64,000 nt of DNA from Rhodocyclaceae bacterium (GTDB lineage Bacteria; Pseudomonadota; Gammaproteobacteria; Burkholderiales; Rhodocyclaceae), in contig JADKDD010000002.1 of NCBI GenBank assembly GCA_016718525.1, positions 682,001-746,000 on the forward strand, in the 5' to 3' direction. The number at the start of each line of letters is the position of its first letter. The first letter of the stretch is position 1. A program made the position numbers and the translations under genes. This document shows positions 52,721-61,659 of the stretch, one piece after another. Below the pieces are notes generated by a model. The model searched no databases and had not been told where the DNA came from. It saw only the letters and a list, made by a program, of their open reading frames with translations.

Positions 52721-53509
52721 ATGAAACTGAAAGCAACACGACTTGCGCTGGCGCTGCTGATCATGGCTAGCCAATTGGGCAGCCAAACTGTTTTTGCGGC
52801 CGACGCTGCACCCAAAGCCGCTGCCACCGATGTGTCGACCGCGGTGTTGGTTGACTTCCTGACGGCGGGGGCAACGCCCGGGCCGGAGACCGACAACCGT
52901 CGCGCCGCGCTGCAAAAGGACCTGGCGCTACAGGAAGCGATTATTGTTGAAGCCAACAAGCTGCAAATTGTCGACCAGCGCAACGTGCAGATCAGGATGG
53001 AAATCGCGCGTCGCCAAGCCATCGTTGCGGCGTATTGGACGGATTTTTTCCGCCGCAATCCGATCCCGGAAACGGCCTACACCGATGCCTACGCGAAGCT
53101 GACGGCCGCCAACGGCAACCGGCAGTACCGCCTTAGCCATATTGTGGTGACGGACGAGGCGGCAGCACAGAAAGTCATGAATGAATTGAAAAAGCCGAAG
53201 GCCTCATTCGCGGCGGTGGCAAAAAGCCTCTCGGTGGATAAGCAGACCGGCGCAAACGGCGGCGACCTGGGTTGGCGCTGGAAGACCGAAATCGGACCAC
53301 TGGTCGCCGACAAGGTGGTTGCCGCCAAACCCGGCGACTTGATCGGGCCAACCAAAGGCCCCAACGGCGCGGTGTTCATTGTCAAGCTGGAAGCGAGTCG
53401 TGAGCAGCAAATGCCCGAGCTTGAAAAACTGAAACCTCAGCTCGAAAAATCATTCCGCCAGCAAATGGAACGCCAAGAACTGGCGCGTCTGGGCAAACAG
53501 CCCGGCTGA
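52721..53509 (+). CDS. Exported parvulin-type peptidyl-prolyl isomerase
   Basis: A 262-residue protein. A signal peptide of about 25 residues ends FAADAA. The parvulin domain (residues about 130-225: RLSHIVVTDEAAAQKVMNELKKPKASFAAVAKSLSVD, GGDLGWRW, VGPTKGPNGAVFIVKLE) is clear. It probably helps fold periplasmic proteins. The start at 52721 is chosen for the AGGGAA spacing; 52715 is possible. It is convergent with the symporter gene. Confidence 0.88.
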   Translation: MKLKATRLALALLIMASQLGSQTVFAADAAPKAAATDVSTAVLVDFLTAGATPGPETDNRRAALQKDLALQEAIIVEANKLQIVDQRNVQIRMEIARRQAIVAAYWTDFFRRNPIPETAYTDAYAKLTAANGNRQYRLSHIVVTDEAAAQKVMNELKKPKASFAAVAKSLSVDKQTGANGGDLGWRWKTEIGPLVADKVVAAKPGDLIGPTKGPNGAVFIVKLEASREQQMPELEKLKPQLEKSFRQQMERQELARLGKQPG

Positions 53510-53512
53510 TCG

Positions 53513-54757
53513 CTACGCCGGCGAGTGTGATTCGCGCGTCAGCTTATCGACCACAACGCTCGCCACCATATCGCCCTCGACATTGACCGCCGTGCGCACG
53601 GTGTCGAGGATGCGGTCGATCGGCAGCAGGATGGCGATGGCGGCGGTGGGCAGACCGACGGATTCGAGCACCAGCACCATGCTCAGCATGCCGACACTCG
53701 GGATGCCCGGCGCGCCGATAGCACCGAGCATGGCGACGAAAAAAATCACCAACTGATGCATCAGATCCAGCTCGATGCCGGCCAGCCGCGCGACGAAAAG
53801 CGCGGCGGCGGCTTCGTAGAGCGCGGTGCCGTCCATATTCGCCGTCGCACCCAGCGGCACGACAAAGCTGGCGATGTCCTTGCGCACATGCAAATGCTGC
53901 TCGGTGCAGCGCAAGGTGACGGGCAGCGTCGCCGCACTTGAGCTGGTGGCAAACGCGGTGATCAGCGCCTCACGCGCGCCCTTAAAAAACCGCCACGGCG
54001 ACATACCGGTCATAAACCAGAGAATGCCGGGCAGCACGACGATGCCGTGAAATAGCGTCGAACCGATCACCACCGCAATGAAGTGGCCGACGCTCATGAG
54101 CAGCGCCGCGTCTTGCGTCGCCACCAATTGCAACAACAAGGCGGCGATGCCGTAGGGCGCCAGATGCATGATCCAGCCGACGATCATCAGGCAAAGCTCC
54201 TGCAATTCCTGAATCAGGCCGCGAATATTGCGATAGCGCTCGCCACCGATCACCAGCGCAATGCCAAGGAACAGCGCGACGATCACCACGCTGAGAATCT
54301 CGCCCTGCGCCAGCGCCTTGAACGGGTTTTGAAACAAGCCGCGCATGAACTGCAAGATGTATTCCGGCAGCGGCATCTGGCGCGCCTGAAAATCGCGCGT
54401 CGCATCGGCAAACATCGCCAGGTGCATACCCTCGCCGGGGCGGAAAAAATTGGCCGCGCCAAAGCCGATCAAGATGGCGATGGCCATGGTGCCAAAGAAA
54501 AACGCCAGCGTAGTCACCCACACCTTGTGCATCCGCTGGTGCTGGCGAAGATTGGCCACCCCGGTCACGATCGAAGCAAAGATCAGCGGCACCAACACCA
54601 GGCGCAGCAGATCAAGAAACAAATTACCAACCAGCTTCGCCCCGTACAGCGTACCCCGCTGCATGTCCGATTCGCCGATGCTGAGCAGCCAAAAGCCCAG
54701 CCCAACGCCAATGGCCGCGCCGATCATGATGCGTAGATTGAGAGAAACCGATTTCAT
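53513..54757 (-). CDS. Dicarboxylate/amino acid:cation symporter
   Basis: A 414-residue DAACS-family carrier. TSSSAATLPVTLRC is the serine-rich HP1 hairpin, and VPLGATANMDGTALYEAAAALFVARLAGIEL holds the NMDGT cation motif. It imports glutamate, aspartate or C4-dicarboxylates with H+ or Na+. The substrate cannot be decided between the GltP and DctA branches. Confidence 0.92.
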   Translation of the reverse strand: MKSVSLNLRIMIGAAIGVGLGFWLLSIGESDMQRGTLYGAKLVGNLFLDLLRLVLVPLIFASIVTGVANLRQHQRMHKVWVTTLAFFFGTMAIAILIGFGAANFFRPGEGMHLAMFADATRDFQARQMPLPEYILQFMRGLFQNPFKALAQGEILSVVIVALFLGIALVIGGERYRNIRGLIQELQELCLMIVGWIMHLAPYGIAALLLQLVATQDAALLMSVGHFIAVVIGSTLFHGIVVLPGILWFMTGMSPWRFFKGAREALITAFATSSSAATLPVTLRCTEQHLHVRKDIASFVVPLGATANMDGTALYEAAAALFVARLAGIELDLMHQLVIFFVAMLGAIGAPGIPSVGMLSMVLVLESVGLPTAAIAILLPIDRILDTVRTAVNVEGDMVASVVVDKLTRESHSPA

Positions 54758-54834
54758 TCAGAGTGATGCTTCGAGAATGACAGTAGGCAGATTATGGGCG
54801 AGAGGCAAGGGTTTGGTCAGCGAAACCTAAATCA

Positions 54835-54857
54835 ACGGCGTGTCGCCAGCACCAACT
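54835..54857 (-). repeat. 23-bp dispersed repeat, copy 8 (left of the second island)
   Basis: Exact match: ACGGCGTGTCGCC followed by AGCACCAACT. It lies in the gap between the symporter and YbaK genes. The next copy to the right, at 63133, is in the opposite orientation, so the two bracket ybaK and the second island as inverted repeats. Confidence 0.85.
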
Positions 54858-54878
54858 GACAAATTTCCCTACCTCGTC

Positions 54879-54898
54879 ATTCCCGCGAAAGCGGGAAT
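54879..54898. repeat. dRS3-like palindrome
   Basis: ATTCCCGCGAAAGCGGGAAT, a 20-bp palindrome that fits the dRS3 form ATTCCC-N8-GGGAAT known from Neisseria and similar dispersed palindromes in other betaproteobacteria. It lies 21 bases after copy 8 of the 23-bp repeat, so two repeat families meet here. Confidence 0.85.
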
Positions 54899-54935
54899 CC
54901 AGGGGCAGCACCCACAAAACGCTCAGAACCCCCGC

Positions 54936-55409
54936 TTATGCAGAAGAAGGTAATACACAAACATCCACCCAAACCCCCTCAGTCACCTCCGCCATCAACG
55001 CAGGACTAATCCGCACCGCGCTGGTCGTGCTGCCCGCCGCCGGAATCAGCTCGTCGAAATCCTGCAAGGACTGATCAAGATAAATCGGCAAGGGCTGCAG
55101 CAGGCCGAACGGGCACACGCCACCGACCGGATGCCCGGTCAATTCGACCACCTCGTCCAGCCCCAACATCTTGCCCTTGCCAAAGACGCTCTTGAACTTC
55201 TGATGGTCAATCCGCGCATCCCCGCGCGCCACCAGCAGCAACACCTGATTGTCCTTGAGCCGAAACGCCAAAGTCTTGGCAATCCGCCCAGCCTCCACCC
55301 CATGCGCCTCCGCCGCCAGCGCCACCGTGGCGGTGCTGACTTCGAGTTCGATGATGGGGATATCGAGGTTGCGGTTGGCGAAAAAATTGCGGACGGATTG
55401 GAGGCTCAT
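54936..55409 (-). CDS. YbaK/EbsC-family protein (aminoacyl-tRNA deacylase-like)
   Basis: A 157-residue protein. VGRIAKTLAFRLKDNQVLLLVARGDARIDHQKFKSVFG and HPVGGVCPFGL are the YbaK core with the conserved Lys. Relatives remove wrongly charged amino acids from tRNA. The start ATG at 55409 fits. It sits between the 23-bp repeat and the second island but belongs by type to the core genome. Confidence 0.88.
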   Translation of the reverse strand: MSLQSVRNFFANRNLDIPIIELEVSTATVALAAEAHGVEAGRIAKTLAFRLKDNQVLLLVARGDARIDHQKFKSVFGKGKMLGLDEVVELTGHPVGGVCPFGLLQPLPIYLDQSLQDFDELIPAAGSTTSAVRISPALMAEVTEGVWVDVCVLPSSA

Positions 55410-55915
55410 TGGGGTCTCATGTGCAAAGAGCCCCGTACTATAAGGGTGGACGACAAGGACCTCGACAGCCAGTTTGGCTAGATCACAGCAGAACCAATTC
55501 AGTGGAAACGGGCAAAGATCTCTTGCGGCCGAATCTCCCTTACTCGACCAACGCTGTGATTGGTCTTACTAGCTAAATACGACTGTAACTTGAAGTACTT
55601 CTGACTCCCTGAGATGTCATACAAGAGTCGAGATTCACCCACCAATACATGTCTATCCCTAACGCTCCAAGGGTCATGTAGTGAGCCAGTACATAGCCTA
55701 GAATCACTCGCTAGATATCGGAAATTTGAGGCGTCATGAATGATGCGGCTAGTTTGGTCGGCTACAAATATACGCCTAGCATTCTAGATAAGCTTTCGGG
55801 CGACGATGTCCGGCAACATCCGAAATGGAACGCTTATTGAACTTCGGTCGCGCATTCTTGATGTACTAAACTCACTCTGATCCACCATAGAACAAAACAG
55901 CAAGGAACAGCATCA
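55410..55915. other. 506-base gap before the second island
   Basis: No gene is supported here. It is visibly more A+T-rich than the core flanks and marks the left edge of the second island. The promoter of the NADAR-led operon should lie near its right end, but no convincing -35/-10 pair was found. Confidence 0.6.
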
Positions 55916-56551
55916 ATGACAAGAGAACCATCGGCAGCAGCGAAAGTCAAGAAATCCAAACACGCGGTGGCAGAAGGCTCGAAAACACCCATAACGATCG
56001 AGGATGTCGTAGCAATCCGCTTCTACCGAGCCAACGAGAAACCCTTTGGCGCCTTCAGTAATCTCTACCCGCGGCCGGTTGAATTCGAAGGCCGTGTGTA
56101 CCCCACATCCGAACACGCATACCAAGCGGGCAAGGCAAGTAAGCCCGTTGTTCGCGACTGGATTCTCAGTGCCCCAACACCGTCGCTTGCAGCCATGGCA
56201 GCACACGGTCTGTATGTTTGGGACGTTGTCCCTAATTGGGCTCAGATCAAGTTTGATCGGATGCGCGCCGTATTGCGCGCAAAGTTCGAGCAGCATGCCG
56301 ATCTGAAGGAGTTGTTGCTCGCGACTGGTGACGCTCGTCTCGTTGAAGCTGGCACTGTCAACAACGCCGTGAATCGGTTGTGGGGCGAAGTTGACGGTAA
56401 GGGTGAAAATATGCTTGGCGTCATGCTGATGGAATTGAGGTCGGAATATGCAGGGCCGAAAGCAAAACGCCCGCATCAGTCAGGTGCGGGGATTCGCAGG
56501 ACTAACGAAAAGGTGTCTTCGACTTCCAAGCGTTCACCGGTAATTGCATAA
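55916..56551 (+). CDS. NADAR-family protein
   Basis: A 211-residue protein with a NADAR domain at residues about 35-180: FYRANEKPFGAFSNLYPRP (family FYxxxxxxGxFSNF), PTSEHAYQAGKA, WDVVPNWAQIKFDRMRAVLRAKF and GTVNNAVNRLWGEVDGKGENMLGVMLMELR. NADAR domains are known to remove ADP-ribose from guanine bases in DarT1-type systems and to act on riboflavin intermediates (COG3236). The N-terminal 30 residues are Lys-rich and disordered-looking. It has AAGGAACAG before the ATG, starts the five-gene cassette, and is 17 bases before the next gene. Confidence 0.88.
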   Translation: MTREPSAAAKVKKSKHAVAEGSKTPITIEDVVAIRFYRANEKPFGAFSNLYPRPVEFEGRVYPTSEHAYQAGKASKPVVRDWILSAPTPSLAAMAAHGLYVWDVVPNWAQIKFDRMRAVLRAKFEQHADLKELLLATGDARLVEAGTVNNAVNRLWGEVDGKGENMLGVMLMELRSEYAGPKAKRPHQSGAGIRRTNEKVSSTSKRSPVIA

Positions 56552-56568
56552 GTGATTGCACCCTTCTC

Positions 56569-58505
56569 ATGAGTGGTACTTTCTACGATGGCGAACTTGG
56601 GGAACTCGGCAACAGCTTTACCGCCGCAATGTCGGCCGACATTGACTTACTGAAGCAGGCGATCGCAAGCACCGCAGCGTCCGGCATCATCGGAGTGGGG
56701 TCCGGTGGGTCTTTCACTGTCGCGTCGTTATTGTGCAACCTACATGAGTCGACGCGGGACGGGTGTCGCGGCCTTCAACGCCTATCGAGATCATTTGTAA
56801 CCCCACGCTCGCAGCAGCCAGTCCGGTTTTCATGATATCGGCCGAGGGTAAAAATCCTGATATCGTCGAAGCGCTTGATCGCGCGCGACGGCACAGTTCG
56901 CGGACTGTTCATGTGCTGACTAATAGAGCTTTGAGCCCATTGATGGAGCATGTTCGCGAACTGCCAGAAGTCACACCGCACGTGTTCGAGTTGGCCAAGA
57001 AAGACGGGTACCTCGCGACCAACAGCCTCCTTATGGACGCTGTAGTGATTTCTCGTGCGTATGGTGCGCTGGATTCCGACGCGAACCCTTTTCCTGATTC
57101 GCTTGACGGGCTGCGAATTTGCAGTACTCCAATTTCCGAATGGCTCGACGGTGCACTTGAGTTCGTGCGGCAAGCGGTTTCTCGCAAAGGTCTCATCGTC
57201 GTTTTCTCTCCACTACTCAAACCTGTCGCTGCAGATCTGGAATCCAAGCTTTCCGAATCGGCCCTTCTCTATTGCCAACTCGCCGACATTCGGTCATTCG
57301 CCCATGGCCGCCATCTTTGGCTTGCAGAACGTCCCGAGGATTGCGCGATCCTGGCGCTCGTTGAGCCCGGTTTGGTGCGTCTTTGGGACGGCATGAGACA
57401 ATTTCTGCCAAGTAACGTGCCCGTTTGCACGATGCCACTTGCTGGTGCCAGGCCGCAGGACCTTCTCGCTGGCTTGGTTGCTCAGATGCAACTCGTGTCA
57501 CTCATAGCTACCGAGTTGAAGAAGGACCCAGCCAAGCCCCATGTTCCCTCATTTGGTCGCGAACTTTACTATGTCGATCTTTCATCGTTCATCCCTGGAC
57601 CGCAGGAAACTGGACGACGTGGCGAGCAGTCCAAGTACGAGGTGCTAGGCGCGCGATGGCCTTCCAATACTGCCAGTGGTGCGATGAGCCGAGCGCTGGA
57701 CAGCTTTGAGTCTGCGCTAGCACAGCAAGCGTTCCACGCTATCGTGTTTGACTACGACGGTACGCTGTGTAGTTCGCAGCGGAAAGAGGCGCCACCAATG
57801 GCCCGTATCGTCGACCAACTTACGCGATTATTGAATGCTGGTATTTTCGTTGGGGTCGCTTCGGGACGCGGGGACTCGATCCAGCGGGATTTGCGCAACG
57901 TACTGCCATCGGACCTCTGGCAAAAGGTACATCTCGGCTTGTACAACGGTGGCTGGATTGGCTTGCTTGGAGAAGACATTCAGAAGCAGACAGTCACCAA
58001 CGAATTTCTTAGTCATGTGAGTCGCATTCTCAGACGCTTAAAGGGTCTCGGTGTGCCAATCGAGCGCGTTCGTGAGAACTATCCTCATCAAATCAGCGTT
58101 CGCTTTAAAGAGGGTACCGACGCTGAAAACATGTGGTTCGTCATTGCAGACGCGCTCAGACAAGCTGGTCTCGATCCGTCCACTGTCGTGCGAAGCAAGC
58201 ATTCGGTCGACGTATTGGCGGCAAACGTCAACAAATCGCACCTCGTGGCAAAGATCATTCAGGTGCGGTCGATCGATCCATATCAAGTTGTGACCATGGG
58301 CGATCAAGGTGCATGGCCTGGCAACGACTCGTCATTGCTCGAGCATCGGTATTCGCTGAGCGTTGACCAACCGTCGCGTCGCCTGGACCGCGGGTGGAAG
58401 CTGGCGCCCCACCATAAACGCGATGTCGATGCCACGCTTTGGTATTTGGAGCGAGCAGAAATCTATCCCGCCAGCGGTTCATTTCGCTTTAACTTCAGCG
58501 GATGA
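56569..58505 (+). pseudogene. SIS-HAD fusion protein, frameshifted near its N-terminus
   Basis: Two frames together encode a protein of about 645 residues. From the ATG at 56569, residues 1-60 form the start of a sugar isomerase (SIS) fold with GIIGVGSGGSFTVASLLCNLHE. The match then moves to another frame, whose VSRPSTPIEIICNPTLAAASPVFMISAEGKNPDI continues the SIS domain. Loss of one base near 56752-56754 explains it. A second SIS-like half follows, then a HAD domain: FDYDGTLC (DxDxT motif), ASGRGDS, and GDQGAWPGNDSSLL. It likely binds a phosphosugar or nucleotide and removes a phosphate. Gap to the next gene 18 bases. It may be a true frameshift or a sequence error. Confidence 0.78.
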
Positions 58506-58523
58506 AGGGAGGATGGATATCCA

Positions 58524-59738
58524 ATGAAAGATAAGAACGCACAGCATTTGCTTGCCACGGTCATGGGCTGGCAGGACCAAGAGGTTGTTCTGGATAGTGT
58601 CCCTGTACTTTGCCTGCTAGCGGACTACAAGTACGATGGATATCAGCGGTTCGGCCCCGGCAAGCGGTTTGTCGAGAGCTTGGCACTCTGGCTCAATCAG
58701 TTTGACATGCCAGATCGCCAAGCAGCATTGGACTTTGTGCTCACTCGACTCGTCTACGTGTCCGACGATGAACTTTCCCATCTCGTACAGCACGCGTACC
58801 CCGATGTTATTGTGCAGGAGCGAATCCGGTTAGTTGCGGAGGAGAAGGGTATTCCGACCTATCGCGTGGGCGAAATATGTCGCGATCCGCGCTTCCAGGA
58901 GTTACAGTTCAAGTCGCTTTACCTCGGGCTTAGTGACGGCGCACGCACCAACGAATTGCGACGTTCCAGCGACGGTGATATCAGTAACGAGCAGATCTGG
59001 CAGGCTTATGAACTAGGCGAAGCCAAAGCCGACGACATGTTGGATGCGCTCAGCAAGGCCATGAGCGGAGCAACAGAAAGTGATCCACCAGAGAACAACG
59101 ACATCTGGCGTCTATACGACGCTGGCGAGAAGGAAGAAGCCAATCGGTTGCTCGACTCGCTGCGCGTCAAGCCTGCTTCCGGTGCCTCCCAGCAACTGGC
59201 AAAGTTCACACTGATTTGGCTTATGGATGACTTTTCCGGGAGTGGAAATACCTATATCCGGTTCGACAGCGAGAAGGGCAAGTTCAAGGGGAAAATCAAG
59301 AAGATCTACGAGCGCTTGCACCAAGGTGATCTGATCGATACTGCGCACTATGAAGTTTTTCTGCTGTTATATGTCGCAACACGTCAAGCCATTGACCACA
59401 TCGAGTACTGGTCTGAACGGTTCACCTCTGAAAACAACTTTAAGCCACTACAGGTACGCGTGCTGTGGGTCATTGAGCCAGAAGTCGGTCTGGCACCGAG
59501 CATGTCGATTGCGCTGCAATCCATCCTAACCAATCCAAAGTACTACGACCCGGTAGCGTTTGACGAGCACATCGCGGTGGGCGGAACGACCACCGCGCAG
59601 ATGGGATTCGCGGGATGCGCCCTGCCGTTAGTGTTGTCTCACAACACTCCTAATAATTCAGTTTATATGCTGTGGGGTTCTGAGGCTCACCGCTTTCCTG
59701 GGCTTTTCCCGCGAGTCAGTCGCCATAAGGAGTTCTGA
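58524..59738 (+). CDS. Phosphoribosyltransferase-like protein (PRTase-CE type)
   Basis: A 404-residue protein. FTLIWLMDDFSGSGNTYIR at residues 228-246 is a PRPP-loop-like motif (hydrophobic strand, DD, GSG, T), and the C-terminal half keeps a Rossmann-like layout. I recall this family as PRTase-CE from computational surveys of conflict systems; the name is from memory. Residues 155-179 and 192-216 are a clear internal duplication (IWQAYELGEAK / IWRLYDAGEKE). It has GGGAGG upstream and ends directly at the TTG start of the ATPase gene. Role and substrate unknown. Confidence 0.75.
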   Translation: MKDKNAQHLLATVMGWQDQEVVLDSVPVLCLLADYKYDGYQRFGPGKRFVESLALWLNQFDMPDRQAALDFVLTRLVYVSDDELSHLVQHAYPDVIVQERIRLVAEEKGIPTYRVGEICRDPRFQELQFKSLYLGLSDGARTNELRRSSDGDISNEQIWQAYELGEAKADDMLDALSKAMSGATESDPPENNDIWRLYDAGEKEEANRLLDSLRVKPASGASQQLAKFTLIWLMDDFSGSGNTYIRFDSEKGKFKGKIKKIYERLHQGDLIDTAHYEVFLLLYVATRQAIDHIEYWSERFTSENNFKPLQVRVLWVIEPEVGLAPSMSIALQSILTNPKYYDPVAFDEHIAVGGTTTAQMGFAGCALPLVLSHNTPNNSVYMLWGSEAHRFPGLFPRVSRHKEF

Positions 59739-61659
59739 TTGGCCTACCGTGCAAATCCATTTCTAGAAAGAATGTCAGAACGAACTTCCGATCAGGAGTT
59801 CGTCCGGTTGTTCTCGCCGAAGATCCTTGACCGACTTCACGACGACGCGTTCAACGGAGCGGTGCATCTGTTTACCAGTCCTCCGGGTGGAGGCAAAACT
59901 ACGCTGCTTCGTGCGTTTTACGCCGACCGCATTGCGCGCCTTCTGGAATGCTCGCGCTGGCCAAGACGAGGCCTACCAAAGGCTGTTGACACGGCAAGTT
60001 TTGCACGAGTCCGATGGGCCGCAACTTCTAGGAGTTTTGTTGTCGTGCGCCGCGGGCTACGCCGACCTTCCACCTGGCGCGTCAATGACATAGGCGGGAC
60101 TGTTTCGCGCGTTATTGGATTGCCGTGTTGTGTTGAGAGCGCTCCGCAGTCTCTCTTCTCTGCTTGGTTACGGCTCCACCGATCAACTAGTTGATGTCCG
60201 CCTGGAGTACGACGATTTAGGTCGCGACTTGAAATCGATCCCAGTGGCCGAATCCGCGGCTGAACTGGTTCATTGGGCCGAAGAGCGAGAGCGTGCGGTG
60301 TACGCGAAGCTTGACTCGTTGGTTGGTGACACTTCGGTGGAACTGCCCGTGCATGTACGATTCGAAGGTGTATTGTGGCTACAGTCTGTTCGCTTTCTTC
60401 GTGGCGACAAAGTCGTAGCTCCACGTCGACTTTTAATGATCGATGACTTTCAGAAGCTTCGCAAGAGGCAGCGGGCGATGATGCTGGAGGAACTTGTGGA
60501 ATTGCGCCCTGCGGTGCCGGTATGGTTGGCTGAACGGAGCATCGCCTTGGGAGATGCTTTAATTTCCCAAGGTGCACGCGAGGGTCGAGATCTTCGGCAT
60601 TATCCAATCGAGGATATGTGGGGTGGCAAGAGCGGCCAGCATCAGTTCATCACGTTTGCTCAAAGCATCCTTGATCGCCGTCTTGACGTACAACGTTCTA
60701 TTCCAGCGGGCGCATTTTCACAGTACCTTCAAGACCAGATCACTCCCGATGATCTGGGCGATCTGTTTGCTAAGGGAGTGCAAGTCTTTGAGAACGAAAC
60801 CGAGTGTCATCGTCAGAACATCCGGTACGCAGATTGGCTCGCACGGGCCAAAGAGGGACAGAAGGTCGTTGGTTTCGACAATTTAATTCAACTATATGTG
60901 ACACGCATTCTGATCGCTAGGTCCGAGGGACGAAGGCAGCTCAGTCTCGAATTGACATCGTTGCCAGCACAGGAACTTGACGAACGTGATAGTAAATTAC
61001 TTGGTGCGGCTGAGATCTTTTGCCATGACGAATTGAAGCTCCCCTATTTCTACGGCATAGATCGACTATGTGCGTTGGCCAGCAATAACGTCGAAGAGCT
61101 TTTGGCAATTGCGGCAAGTCTGTACGAAGCTATGCAGGCCAAGCAAGTGCTCCGAAAGCAGCCCGACCCTCGCCTGTCCCCGACAGAGCAGGAGCGGCGC
61201 ATCAAGGAAACGGCAAAACGTAAGCGGGATTTCATTCCAAAGAGCCACACTGAGGGTACGCGCGCCCAAAGTTTGTTGGACGCGATCGGTTTTTTTTGTC
61301 GCGATAAGACGTTTCAAATTGCAGCGTCTTATGCGCCAGGTGTCACTGGAATTCGCCTCAGTCAAAATGAGCTCAACAGGCTCCGTCCTGAGCAGACAAA
61401 GTCGTCCGAACCCTTTGCAATGCTGGCACGAGTACTTTGGGAGTGCGTCGCCGAGAATCTGCTGATGACTCGCGATAGTGCAGCTAGTGTTTCAAGGGAC
61501 GAAGGCACGGTTTTCTATTTAAACAGATCGCTTTGTGCATATCATGGTCTGCCTTTGCAATACGGCGGTTGGCAAGACGTTTCTGTGGAAAACATGATCG
61601 GCTGGATGGACCGTTCATCTGCGCCAATCAAGCGCCGGACGCTGGAGGCACTTCGATGA
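59739..61659 (+). pseudogene. ORC/CDC6-like AAA ATPase, broken by a frameshift and a stop
   Basis: The family N-terminus NPFLERMSERTSDQEFVRLFSPKILDRL and Walker A SPPGGGKTTLLRAF are in the frame that starts at the TTG at 59739 (after AAGGAG). The protein then moves to another frame at the TTTT run at 59916-59919: FTPTALRAFWNARAGQDEAYQRLL. That frame meets an in-frame TAG at 60091-60093 inside SMT*AGLFRALLDCR and continues to 61659 with Walker B LLMIDDFQKL. With both repaired the length is about 639 residues. I recall the family as ORC-CDC6-like ATPases of predicted immune systems. One extra T would explain the first lesion. It overlaps the next gene by four bases. Confidence 0.8.

Noticed and set aside
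54531..54550. CTGGTGCTGGCGAAG inside the symporter gene as a tenth repeat copy
   Set aside because: Only the core CTGGTGCTGGCGA matches; both flanks differ and it is explained by coding sequence.
55410..55915. A tRNA or integrase site at the edge of the second island
   Set aside because: No cloverleaf, no integrase gene and no attachment-like direct repeat could be found in the gap.
60115..61659. The ORF from 60115 as a separate gene
   Set aside because: It is in the same frame as 59827-60093, separated only by a TAG, and the homology runs straight through, so it is the rest of the ATPase.
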